Of a stretch of DNA of 64,000 nt, positions 34,577 through 43,397 are shown piece by piece. Both the position numbers and the translations under genes were made by a program. This stretch comes from Linderina pennispora (Eukaryota; Kickxellomycota; Kickxellomycetes; Kickxellales; Kickxellaceae). Position 1 is the first letter of the stretch. Every line of letters starts with the position of its first letter. The DNA is taken from assembly GCF_002104995.1 (NCBI RefSeq), contig NW_024468252.1, forward strand, positions 744,001 through 808,000, read 5' to 3'. A model generated the notes under the pieces. The model searched no databases. It had not been told where the DNA came from and saw nothing but the letters and a program-made list of their open reading frames with translations.

Positions 34577-34740
34577 CTGTCACAGAGCCAAGCCAGTGGC
34601 AAGAACCTATGATATATACATGGGACAGCCAGCCAACGACCAGGCTCCAAACACGCAGCCTGCCGACCCCTTGATGTCAACCGAATAGCGCTGATGAGGG
34701 CCTGGATCCTTCTGATGCAGTCATGGCCATATATAGCGGC
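34577..34740. repeat. diverged dispersed repeat, copy 1
   Basis: 164 bases resembling 41020-41185 in the same orientation. Both begin CTGTCAC(A/G)GAGCCAAG, share GACCAGGCTCCA/GGCCAGGCTCCA, TCAACCGAA..GCGCTGATGA and CTTCTGATG, and end GGCCATATATAGCGGC. I estimate about 70% identity by eye. On the minus strand both contain one matching reading frame (IRR(I/L)Q..ISA(I/F)RLTS(R/Q)GRQA ... WL.DRV) in which several differences fall in third codon positions. Confidence 0.82.
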
Positions 34741-34784
34741 TGGCTTGCACACATGACCAGGGTGGTGATTAACCAGCCCCAGGG

Positions 34785-35075
34785 TCAGAGGCGGGTCCAG
34801 TTGGACACCATCACACCATATATTTTTACAAAAAGCAGATCTCTGCCAGATCGTACAGGATTAGGAAGATGGTGTGCTTCACAATCTTTGCCCATATATA
34901 AGATTTTATAGTCCAAAAGTGTCCGACAGTCCGCTAGAGCGTTGTTGATTGAGGGGATTCGTATTCTTTTGAGCTCAAACGAGTATGCGTGCACGCTCTG
35001 TAAACTCAACAAACAGTGCTCTCTTTGGTCGATGAGCTCAGACCCTAAGGTGACAAATACATGTCTTAAAAGCAC
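34785..35075 (-). CDS. candidate small ORF, unknown
   Basis: A 96-codon open frame: VTLGSELIDQREHCLLSLQS, then YSFELKRIRIPSINNALADC and ILYMGKDCEAHHLPNPVRSG, ending VSNWTRL. It continues open upstream to about 35125 (GPIFRVLLRHVF). Adjacent in another frame is an ATG-started stretch (MRTDMNGTLIELRFWDRYF, near 35140), so a one-base break could give it a start. Composition looks protein-like and charged. No family is recognised, and chance cannot be excluded. Confidence 0.3.
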   Translation of the reverse strand: MLLRHVFVTLGSELIDQREHCLLSLQSVHAYSFELKRIRIPSINNALADCRTLLDYKILYMGKDCEAHHLPNPVRSGRDLLFVKIYGVMVSNWTRL

Positions 35076-35593
35076 TCGAAATATCGGTCCCAGAACCTTA
35101 GTTCTATCAAAGTACCATTCATGTCAGTTCGCATTTTGTAGATGCAGTAATGTAATAAACAAACCACCCAGCTTCCACATCCTCACCGCAAACTTGGAAC
35201 CATGAGCTTAAGTCTAGGTGGGTGCATAAGCAGGTTGTCTGCACGGCCCGCAATCGGTCTCATTGGTTTATGAGAGTGCTCAAAAAAGGAACCATTGGCT
35301 TGCTGGCCAATACATATCCTACATATAGAAGTGGCCCTTCCTGTGTCATCCATCTTTTCTAATACCTCACCCCCTTCCACACATTCCGACTTCCGTACAA
35401 CCCCCTCCCTTACATTCCGTTATTTAATCTTCGTGGCTGTCCAGCCATGGACATACCTCGGTGTGGGGCTCGACTCGGTGATGTGCATCAGCAGCCACTC
35501 GATGGATATATCTGACTATCGCAAGAATCGCCTGCTCTGGGCACTGGAGATGAAACACTGCTTTTGTTCTGCAACCTTCTGCTATAAACATCG

Positions 35594-35776
35594 TTATGCC
35601 ATACCTACAGGCTGGTTGCCATCAGGCTCTCCTTTGTGGGCACATACCTCCTGCTGTGCCAGACAGGCAAGACTCTTACAAAATTTCACTACTGACCTCT
35701 TCTCCCGGTTGCTGCTGCACCAAATGCAGGCAAGCAAGCAAAATGCCAGCTGCGCAATGGCGAGCCAAAGCAGCAT
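35594..35776 (-). CDS. candidate small secreted cysteine-containing protein (60 aa)
   Basis: ATG at 35776 opens MLLWLAIAQLAFCLLACIWC, a strong hydrophobic signal-like start, followed by SSNREKRSVVKFCKSLACLA and HKGEPDGNQPVGMA. Cysteines after the hydrophobic core are spaced like those of small secreted fungal proteins. An AATAAAAG element lies about 60 bases upstream on this strand. Another ORF overlaps in a different frame (35676-35897), so this is a candidate only. Confidence 0.33.
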   Translation of the reverse strand: MLLWLAIAQLAFCLLACIWCSSNREKRSVVKFCKSLACLAQQEVCAHKGEPDGNQPVGMA

Positions 35777-36038
35777 TGTCTGTGCCGATCAAGCCCCCCA
35801 AAACAAGCCCCCAAGAGTAAGCTCTTTTATTTAACATTCCGGGCAGGTTGCTATCAGCCTTAGGCCGTGAAGCCCCGTAGCAGATTTCCTGCCACATTAT
35901 CGACTGTCTAGACCATACTGACTAGTCGAGCTCGCATGGCAAGTGCCATAAGTCTAGCTATACATGGTGCTTTAGTTGAACGGAGATGGAGATACTGAAA
36001 GCTACGAGGGAGAGGGTGTACTTTTTGGTGCCAAGTGT

Positions 36039-36326
36039 TTATTTGGTCCCGTCGACTTGGCAGTTGCTGCAATTGCACTCGCGATCATGGCAAAATGCCA
36101 TTTGGGTGACACCAAACAGTCGAAACACTGGGACGGAAGCTGCTGTCCATTCGATGAAAGCAATTTGTGCCAAGATGTAGGGAGTGCGGTCGAAGAAGAA
36201 CCAGAGGGTGGACGAGGGCCGAGCGATGCAGACGCCAAGGAGCGAGTCTATGAGTAGATAGAGAGGATAGAGCGACGATAGCTGCTGGCCTCGGTGGCAA
36301 TCTTTTATACACAAGCCCTCCTGCAT
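36039..36326 (-). CDS. candidate small membrane protein with C-terminal DRECNCSNC motif
   Basis: ATG at 36326 gives MQEGLCIKDCHRGQQLSS, then two hydrophobic stretches (LYPLYLLIDSLLGVCIA; PYILAQIAFIEWTAASVPVF), and ends FCHDRECNCSNCQVDGTK (95 residues). The Cys cluster (EC.C..C) recurs in ORFs at 39927-40291 and 42528-42858 on the same strand. Codons end mainly in C/G, like recognised genes here. A TATAAAAG element lies just inside the proposed start, so the true start may be further 3' or the ORF may be non-coding. No known domain. Confidence 0.3.
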   Translation of the reverse strand: MQEGLCIKDCHRGQQLSSLYPLYLLIDSLLGVCIARPSSTLWFFFDRTPYILAQIAFIEWTAASVPVFRLFGVTQMAFCHDRECNCSNCQVDGTK

Positions 36327-36592
36327 ACACGAGCAGGAAACTCCCTCACCCTGCCTCGGTAAAAATCCCAAGGCTGGGAAAACATCTTCGGTCGTGGTCG
36401 GCCAGCAGCATGCCGTATAGTGCCAAGCAGAATTTGGGGAATACTGGCAAAAAAACGGTACACCTGGCGCTCGACCAAACTGCAGCACCCTAGTGCCCGT
36501 TTTGGAGGAGGGCGCAGGGCAGCTGATGGCCAACAATGCAGTTACAAAGTATCATTCAGTGCCCGAGCGGCAACTGTGCTCCAAGGGGCGAT

Positions 36593-36863
36593 TCACAGCG
36601 CAGGCAATAAACGCCTACCGTTGTAAATAAGAAAAGTGCAGCCACCACAGAGGCCACACTGCTCCCTATTCGCATATGCCGTTCTCAGCATTTTCGTTGG
36701 CGCATTAATTGGTCCCTCCAATATCGCCTCCCAGGAATGGAGATAAAGGGATGATTTCCGGGATAAAGCTGTCCGTCGGAGTAGACTATTCAGAAGAGGC
36801 CTGGACATATTGCAATGGGTGACTGAGAATCCACAGTCGTGGCAAACAATGTAATCACTACAC
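36593..36863 (-). CDS. candidate cysteine-rich small ORF
   Basis: ATG at 36863 opens MCSDYIVCHDCGFSVTHC, a CxxC-containing start. It runs through SWEAILEGPINAPTKMLRTA and NREQCGLCGGCTFLIYNGRR to a stop at 36593, about 90 residues without a break. Clusters C..C and C..C..C suggest possible metal binding. The opposite strand also has a chain of coding-looking segments (36410-36854) with three interruptions, so at most one of the two is real. Function unknown. Confidence 0.25.
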
Positions 36864-36952
36864 ATTAATTGAGGACGCACCTCGGCTACAAGCAAGAATA
36901 GACCGACATCCGCAGGGACCTATTCACTCGGCACTCCCCAAAACACGACCCC

Positions 36953-38365
36953 TTAACCGTACCTTTCAAGGTACTCGCGATATGCCTTCTTTTTCAGATA
37001 CGCGTCCTTGACTGCCATGCGAATGCGCTCCAGCTCTTGCTCAAAGTTTGCCGATGTCAGGTCCGCCAGCTTGTCGACCTGCTCCGGTTTCCACTGGGCG
37101 TTGAAAGTTGCGCAAAAGTCTGCGGTTGCAGGATCAAACTCGGGATCCGTAAAGCTGCTGTTTGGCAACAACGGCAGGTAGATGACGCTGATAGTGGGCT
37201 GGATTGTTGGCCGGAACGGGGATGGAGCCACCGGCTTGTCAAAAACCGCACACCGCGAATTGTCTTCCACCATGCTCTCCTCGGTGCGCTGAGCAGCGTC
37301 CCTGGCTGCGTAGGTCGCAAATGAGCTCTGAGAGCTGGCATCAGACAGCAGCGGCTCTGCCTTCCACGGGCGCGCGCCCCATGGCCAGCGCGTCACCCCA
37401 TTTTGCTCTGCCCACCTCTCGGCCCTCGAAAACCACGACATTAATTCGATGTTGGCGCTCGAGTCGAGGCAGATAATGACATCGACGTTGCGCTCGGGTC
37501 GCAGCAAGGGCGCGAATGGCAGGTTATTGTCCATACCCGCATCCATTAGCGACAGGAAGCTGTGTTCCTGGAGTTCGGCACGCCGCGGATCAGAAGACCT
37601 GGAAGTGTCTCGGCGGAATGGATTGAACATGGTGTAGGGTGGGATTGGGTGAGACACCGATGTGTCATGGTCATAGCGGTTCACCAGCTGCCCGATCACG
37701 CTACTGAGCGAGGCCGGCGCGACCAGGTATATTTCCATGAGCATTGCCTTAATGCTGGCACAAAACGCTGACGAGACAGCACCCATGATGCTGCCAAAGT
37801 GCATTTCTCCCAGCTTGAACAATTCCTCACCATCAGCCATCGGCCGCCCCAGCCCCCATGCCGGTACCCACAGACCATGCTCGGCGCTGCCAAACTCGAA
37901 CGGCGAAAACTCGAACCACTGGTACTCGTGTCGGGAGGTGCTGTCGGCAAAGACGCTCCTGTTGACATAATGCCGCACCGCTGTGTAGATTGGCATCGGC
38001 TGGTCGCCAGATTCGACACGCTTTGCCTGTGCGCTCATCTTCACCCAGTGGGGGTCCAGATGCGTTGTCTCCGTGTCAGCATGCTTTTCGTGGTGCACGA
38101 TTAGCTGCTTAAAGAGAAGTGCACCATAGAGCTCGACAATCGAGAATGGCGGGGCTTGGCACAGTCTGCATGGCTCTGTATGCGGCGTCAACCAATTCTC
38201 CTACCGCGAGCATTGCAAGCACCTTGGCATCGTCTTTTATCTGTTGCGGGACAGCGTGCGTTGCGCCAATGTCTGCTGCCTGCGCAAATAGTACTCTGAG
38301 ATCCTCGATGGACCAATTAACCCTGTCATCATCGCTTTCCGCCTCCAAGTCGCAACCATTCGCAC

Positions 38366-38398
<33 letters not shown>

Positions 38399-39755
38399 TA
38401 CTGCTGGATGAGTCCTCCGCAGGAACGCTTCTTCCCTTGGCAGTATTCATCATGTAGCGCGCAGCCATATCGGAAAACACCTGTTTTGCGACGTCGTCAT
38501 CCCGTGAAACGAACGAAATCAGGCTGGTCATGCTGAACATATTCTCGCGCATCGCCAGACGCAGGTTGTCGAGGACAAGGTGCGGGTTACCATCAGCGTA
38601 TGTATGAAGTGCGGCTAAGGCCCACGATGACCCAGACACAGCTGCCTCATACATTGTGCATTGATAGAGCCCGGCTTTGTGCATGGCTCGCAGCGACCCG
38701 ATCGTCGACACCATAGCACGGAACCCACCACCAGATCCAGCAACTCCAATCACTGGGATATCGCGCGGGTCGATTGAAGAAGCGGGAACCCCAATAAACT
38801 CGGCAAAGTCCTTGTGCATCTTCTGTGCGCGTACCTTTTGGTACCGCTCTTCGTTGGCGCATATACCCTTGCCCTGGCGAATGATCGGAGTATGCTCTAT
38901 TTCGGGGTAGATCTCCTTGTTGATGAACAGACGAGCGGATGAATCGATCCACGGCCGCTGGAGCTGGGGCGGCAACATGCCCTGTAGAACACCGTCAATC
39001 TTGCCCTGCGCAGTGGCGATGGTTGATGCCAGTGACGTTTGCATCATACCAGCCTGTGCCTGCAGCTTATCTTTGGCCGAGCCCAAATCGCCGATCGAAG
39101 CCGTAGAAGCAATACCTGAGGCTGTTGACCGGAGCGAGTCCTGGACTTCCTTTCCCAGCAGGTCCAATGTGTCCTTCAGCCCGCCAGCAGCAGCCCACAC
39201 GCTTTGGACGATGCCGGAATTTTGCGCTGTGCTGCTGTCTGTAGATAGGGCGTTATCGCTCTTTTGCCGGCCAATACTTGGAGTTTCTTCCTGGTCGTCT
39301 AAATACCATAGAGAATTGGATTAGAACTCTCAGCCTCTACTTGAGCAGTGCTTATCCGTATGTGGACTGGTAGCTGCGCGTGTAATCTGGAAGCAAGATA
39401 TCCCACCTGAACTATCCGCACGGAAGGTTGTATTGCTCCGCGAAGCTAATAGCACTGCGGCAGCGACTGCCCCTGCCAATATAGGGACTACCCAGTTCGC
39501 CATACCTCCAGCACCCTGCCCTGCTGCATCGTTTGTCGAGACCCAGCGTCGGTCGACCGGGCTTGTTTGCCCTGCTATATTGGTTGACCAGCTGGCTACC
39601 ATACTGGGCGATACGTTGTGTGGTTTAGTGCTCTGATAGTCATATTGCGAAAGATAGGGAATAAACCAAGAAACGATCGATCCAGCAAGATGGGCTAGCA
39701 TTAAACCACCAGTCACCCAGATCTCATTTCTTGGCATCGGAAAAACTGATGACAT
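36953..39755 (-). CDS. cytosolic phospholipase A2-like (cPLA2 catalytic fold) with N-terminal membrane segments
   Basis: Phospholipase/lysophospholipase of the cPLA2/Plb1 catalytic superfamily. Exon 1 (39407-39755, MSSVFPMPRNEIWVTGG) carries two hydrophobic segments (GGLMLAHLAGSIVSWFI; WVVPILAGAVAAAVLLA). A 108-nt intron (39299-39406, GTGGGA...TTTAG) joins in phase 1. The catalytic part has the oxyanion glycine loop GVAGSGGGFRAMVST, the nucleophile in AAVSGSSWALAAL, and the catalytic Asp in FLSLMDAGMDNNLPF. A ten-unit CTG run encodes polyGln near residue 400. One frame break occurs near 38160. The secreted Plb1 signal peptide is absent; the architecture suggests a membrane-anchored intracellular enzyme. 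Confidence 0.88.
38367..38396 (+). repeat. (CTG)10 microsatellite in phospholipase gene
   Basis: Ten perfect CTG units, read as ten CAG/Gln codons on the minus strand, inside a hydrophilic insert of the phospholipase catalytic region. Confidence 0.95.
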
Positions 39756-39926
39756 TATTCTTTTTCGGGTCTGCCCTGCGCTTTGTGTGCGAGTGTGCAA
39801 CCTACACGTGCAGTGTTTGTTGCACGGATAAGTGCATGATCCGAATCAGCACAGATGCAGGATCCAAACCAGCGCTGATATCAGTATGACCATTTGAAAT
39901 TGAAGGCGTATTTATTCACAAAGAGG
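39756..39926. promoter_or_regulatory. phospholipase upstream region
   Basis: About 170 bases between the phospholipase start and the next candidate ORF. No defined element is identified beyond a short AT-rich segment near 39890-39915. Confidence 0.3.
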
Positions 39927-40291
39927 TCAGGCGGACCGTTGAAAGAGGGTATATACTAGTGAAATGTTGGTGCGGTGAAGCAGAAACGGGCTTTGTGCGG
40001 GGTGGATGTTGAAATATACCTGCACCTGGAAATTAGTGTGGCTAGCAAGTCCCGAATCCTCGAGTACAAAACTGGTGTGCCTGCAATTCCTACATGTGCA
40101 TTCGCGGTCCACAGTTGTAGGGCGTATCTGTCTGGGTCTTGCAGACGAAAGGATATGAGAGACCCATGATTTGTTGTAGTATTTGCGCTGGTTTTACGTG
40201 TTCTTGAAGCAGTGGATAGGATAGCTAAATGTTGGGCGAGGTAGCGCTGGATGAAAGAAGAGTCTTGAAGCAGAATTTGCAGTGTGAGCAT
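39927..40291 (-). CDS. candidate small protein with DRECTCRNC motif (one frame break)
   Basis: ATG at 40291 gives MLTLQILLQDSSFIQRYLAQ then HLAILSTASRTR. After a one-base shift near 40195 the frame stays open for 89 codons: KYYNKSWVSHILSSARPRQI, then PTTVDRECTCRNCRHTSFVL and a tail ending TLFQRSA. An AATAAAAG element lies 43 bases upstream of the ATG, a good TATA-like position. The EC.C..C cluster matches ORFs at 36039-36326 and 42528-42858. No known domain. Confidence 0.35.
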
Positions 40292-41019
40292 CAGCAGTGT
40301 AGATACTCCTCTGCCGTTCCTTCATCCCCCTTTTATTACAGTGCGCTCAGATAAGCCTTTTTCACGTACACGGTACAGCACCAACTGCCTGAACTTTGCC
40401 AGATGAACATCACTGGGCTCAGCTCATAAATTGACAGGCAAAAGGGGCGTCAGGGGCGACAACAAAATACTTGTCAGAAAAGCCACGGCTACTCGTGCAA
40501 GAAAGCGCCCGGGCCTCACAACTACCATATGCAGACAATGCAGCCAGGCTGCTGTAGTCCGCTTATGAACAGCCGAAGGGCCAAGGGCTTGACAGCAGAT
40601 AATGAGTCGGCCCTAATTGAGTGGAATGTGTGGGCTAGCCAGCACGTAGTCCTGGGGTGGCGATTTTGTGAAATGCGTGACTGTCATCAGGGATGACGCA
40701 TTCCTAGCCATGGGGTTCTATTTCTGCCATTCCTTTTCCAGCAAAATACTTGATACACGTATCTTTTCCTATAGTACCCGGACCTGCCTCTGTGCTCTAG
40801 TGGCATAGAGGCATGCCACCGCAGGTGGGTCAAATGATGCCATACACTTATTACATTGTCAAGGAAAGGCCATGCAAGTTCACCTGAAACATGGCGTCTC
40901 CCGTCCCCCAACCAGAACCAAGACCCGAAACAAGGCACCAGTATGCAAGGAGGGTGCAGTATTTAAGTACATGCTTTCAGTTTCCTTCGAGGTGGATACA
41001 TTCGCCAAATGCAAACACC
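40292..41019. other. gene-poor stretch
   Basis: About 730 bases. A minus-strand frame (40434-40612) contains VVVRPGRFLARVAVAFLTSI, a hydrophobic signal-like segment, but needs an in-frame stop and a shift to be extended. I do not call a gene. Confidence 0.35.
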
Positions 41020-41185
41020 CTGTCACGGAGCCAAGTCCGGTGGCAATAAGCTATGACGTCTCCACGGAACAACTGGGCCAACGGCCAGGCTCCAGATACC
41101 ATTGCCTGCCGTCCCTGTGACGTCAACCGAAAGGCGCTGATGAAGATCTGTAGCCTTCTGATGAGCCATGGCCATATATAGCGGC
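41020..41185. repeat. diverged dispersed repeat, copy 2
   Basis: 166 bases matching 34577-34740 in the same orientation, including the terminal GGCCATATATAGCGGC block. On the minus strand the shared frame extends into a longer ORF (40977-41225) ending FAFGECIHLEGN. The TATATA block would sit upstream of that ORF. Confidence 0.82.
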
Positions 41186-41807
41186 CTCTCAGGCCCTCCC
41201 TACCTTTGGTCTCTTTAGCTTTCAAATATATCTATTTCACATATATTTTCAAACGTACCAATAATTTGACAACTCGGTCAGGGTACATGCAGGCGACCAA
41301 ATATTTTGAAAAGCGTGCCGCAGCGCACCTTGGTAAGGCGCGCATTCAAAGTCCCAGAACAGCAGACTGGGAACAGCGAGGTGCATTCGGACTGCCAGCA
41401 AATGCTTTATTGGCCGGGCGGGGAGCATGTTTATTGCACACGAGGCGTCACTGGGCAACAATGGCCCTAATTATGTCTCTTTTGGTGCGTTCGTAATTCA
41501 CACTAAGGACAATTTACTGTGGATATAGCACGAATCATCCGGTTTCCACAAGATATGCTTTATGGCGGGAGAGGAAAGGCAAGAGGGGCAGCCGACTACT
41601 GAATGACCGCCTCGGTGTGTGACATGCCAACATTCTGCAGTACAAGGCGCCAGTATTGGTGTAGAAATGCAAACAAGACACGGGGAGGGTGGCTTTATCG
41701 ACTTGTAAATCCACTGGGCATATAGGGCCACAGATTGCTTGGTTGGCCGTTCTCAAGGTGCCAGCCAATCCAGCAAGCATCCTCCTGCCGCTGCAGCTGG
41801 GGCGAAT

Positions 41808-42182
41808 ATGCAGCACCGGATACCAGGGAAGGTAGACAAATGGTGCTCGCACATCCGTGCATTCTCAGCGGAGTATTGCCTGTTTTGGCCAACAGACATG
41901 TTCCAAATCTGGAGGGCTGCAGCATGCTACGTGCTGGACAGCATCACCAGCTACATTTGGAGAGCACCGCTATTCGTTAGCTTCCCTCTCTCTTCTTCAC
42001 CATGCAATTCGCCCTGCAGGCTACAATGTCGAGGATGCGCCCTTCTCCTTCACAGTGGAGGTGAGCCATGGCAGCAACCACCTCCCGGCCTGTTGTGTAT
42101 TTTGTCGGCAATTTTGAGAACAATTCGCCAGCAAGCAGAGACGCGCTCTGCCTTCTCTGTGCCAGACCCGTGCAGGAAATAG
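41808..42182 (+). CDS. candidate ORF of 124 codons, unknown
   Basis: ATG at 41808 opens MQHRIPGKVDKWCSHIRAF and runs uninterrupted through FWPTDMFQIWRAAACYVLDS and SPCRLQCRGCALLLHSGG to TAG at 42180-42182. It is Cys- and Trp-rich. Two other ATG-started frames overlap (41857-42117, and 42068 onward with a good Kozak context), so the real frame, if any, is uncertain. No domain is recognised. Confidence 0.25.
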   Translation: MQHRIPGKVDKWCSHIRAFSAEYCLFWPTDMFQIWRAAACYVLDSITSYIWRAPLFVSFPLSSSPCNSPCRLQCRGCALLLHSGGEPWQQPPPGLLCILSAILRTIRQQAETRSAFSVPDPCRK

Positions 42183-42527
42183 GGTATTAGAAGAGCACTA
42201 CAGAAACGCACACCTGCATCCTGTTCGGGCTCGGCTGACCAGATACCACTTGGGGCCAAGGGAGCAGCAGGAACAGAATAAACACAGAACTAGTCCGAGA
42301 AACAATTGCACTGAGCGTTTGTGAAGAGCATTTTCTTGTAGAAAAAGCAGAGGGAAAGGGAAAGCAAGCTAGAGAGCAGGAAAGAATTATAAACAGTGGG
42401 TTTTTGCTACGGGATTCGAAAACGTGGAGCTATAAGGGTATCTGGAAACCAGGATAGCCTGCATCCTGAGATATAGGCATTTTGAGGGTATATGGCGGAT
42501 CGCGGCATGGCAGGCACAGCGTATGTC

Positions 42528-42858
42528 TTATTCGCCGCACAGCCGGCAGGTGCACTCCTCTCGGATGGTCGTGGTCGACTGCCGCGCTGACGACCAGCAT
42601 ACGGAAATACTCGTCTGCGTAAAACGAGCCCATTTTAGAAAGACGCTTGTGTGTGCTGTTGATCTGAAGACCTGAATTCAGGACGAACCTTGCGCTTTGG
42701 CGTAGATGTCGTTCGGATGTTGTGAAGAGCAGCGCGAATTCCTTAAGCGCCGGGAAATAGCAAGTGGTGGCTGAAAGAGTGGAATGTCAGAGGGATGCTT
42801 TTTGTGGAGAAGACACAGGAGGCAGTCGCAACGCAGCCGCCTCTTGCTCACTGGCCAT
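42528..42858 (-). CDS. candidate small protein ending in EECTCRLC motif (broken)
   Basis: ATG at 42858 opens MASEQEAAALRLPPVSSPQ, meets one in-frame TGA, and continues in the same frame through CYFPALKEFALLFTTSERHL, RQSARFVLNSGLQINSTHKR and MGSFYADEYFRMLVVSA. A one-base shift near 42590 leads to STTTIREECTCRLCGE and a stop at 42528. Without that shift the frame runs on to 42430. The ending matches the EC.C..C cluster of the ORFs at 36039 and 39927. The central part looks helical and coding. The TGA argues for a pseudogene or a base error. Confidence 0.3.
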
Positions 42859-43397
42859 TTTGCTCGTCCTTTATGTAGGCCCCATTCGCCGAATACAAGT
42901 GCTCGTGCCACTGCCTCCCCTACTCCCTCACTGCGCCTCCATATCTGCATGGAGGGGGGCAGGAGTGGTATACATGCACTGTTGCCGGACGGTTGTTGTC
43001 TTTGACTATGCATTGGCTTTTTTCTTTTCCCGACAGGAGTTTTATCAAGCGCAGCGTACGTAGTTGGCCTGAGAAGCTGCTCGATTCTCATCTGCCATGA
43101 ATGAGCAAGGTGATATGCGGGAAATGCCAGCATGAATTAGGATTCTGCGTCCAGGAGAATAGGCCAGCTAACCCGGGTCGCATAGGCTATTCACGTTGTG
43201 AAGCGATTCTTTGGAAGTGCCGAATGAGCCTAGGTTTCCACTGCGGTTGGGCAGGCAGTGCTGCATACAGTACATGCAGTGCAAATCTTCCTTTGTCCAC
43301 AACACCAATGGCATCTTAGTCAGTGCTATACACGATGCGAAAGAGGGTACCAATATCAAGTTACAAACAGTGAAATGCGGAGAAAGCCTACCACTTA
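42859..43397. other. gene-poor stretch upstream of serine dehydratase stop
   Basis: About 540 bases with open frames on both strands. The plus-strand frame 43101-43319 begins MSKVICGKCQHELGFC, with CxxC motifs, and a neighbouring plus frame (43211-43417) overlaps it and the serine dehydratase stop. A zinc-binding small protein is conceivable but unsupported. Confidence 0.3.

Noticed and set aside
36410..36854. Plus-strand chain of coding-looking segments (MPYSAKQNLGNTGKKTVH ... NPQSWQTM) with a membrane-like stretch
   Set aside because: It needs two frameshifts and one read-through stop in 148 codons, and the minus strand has an uninterrupted 90-codon ORF in the same place.
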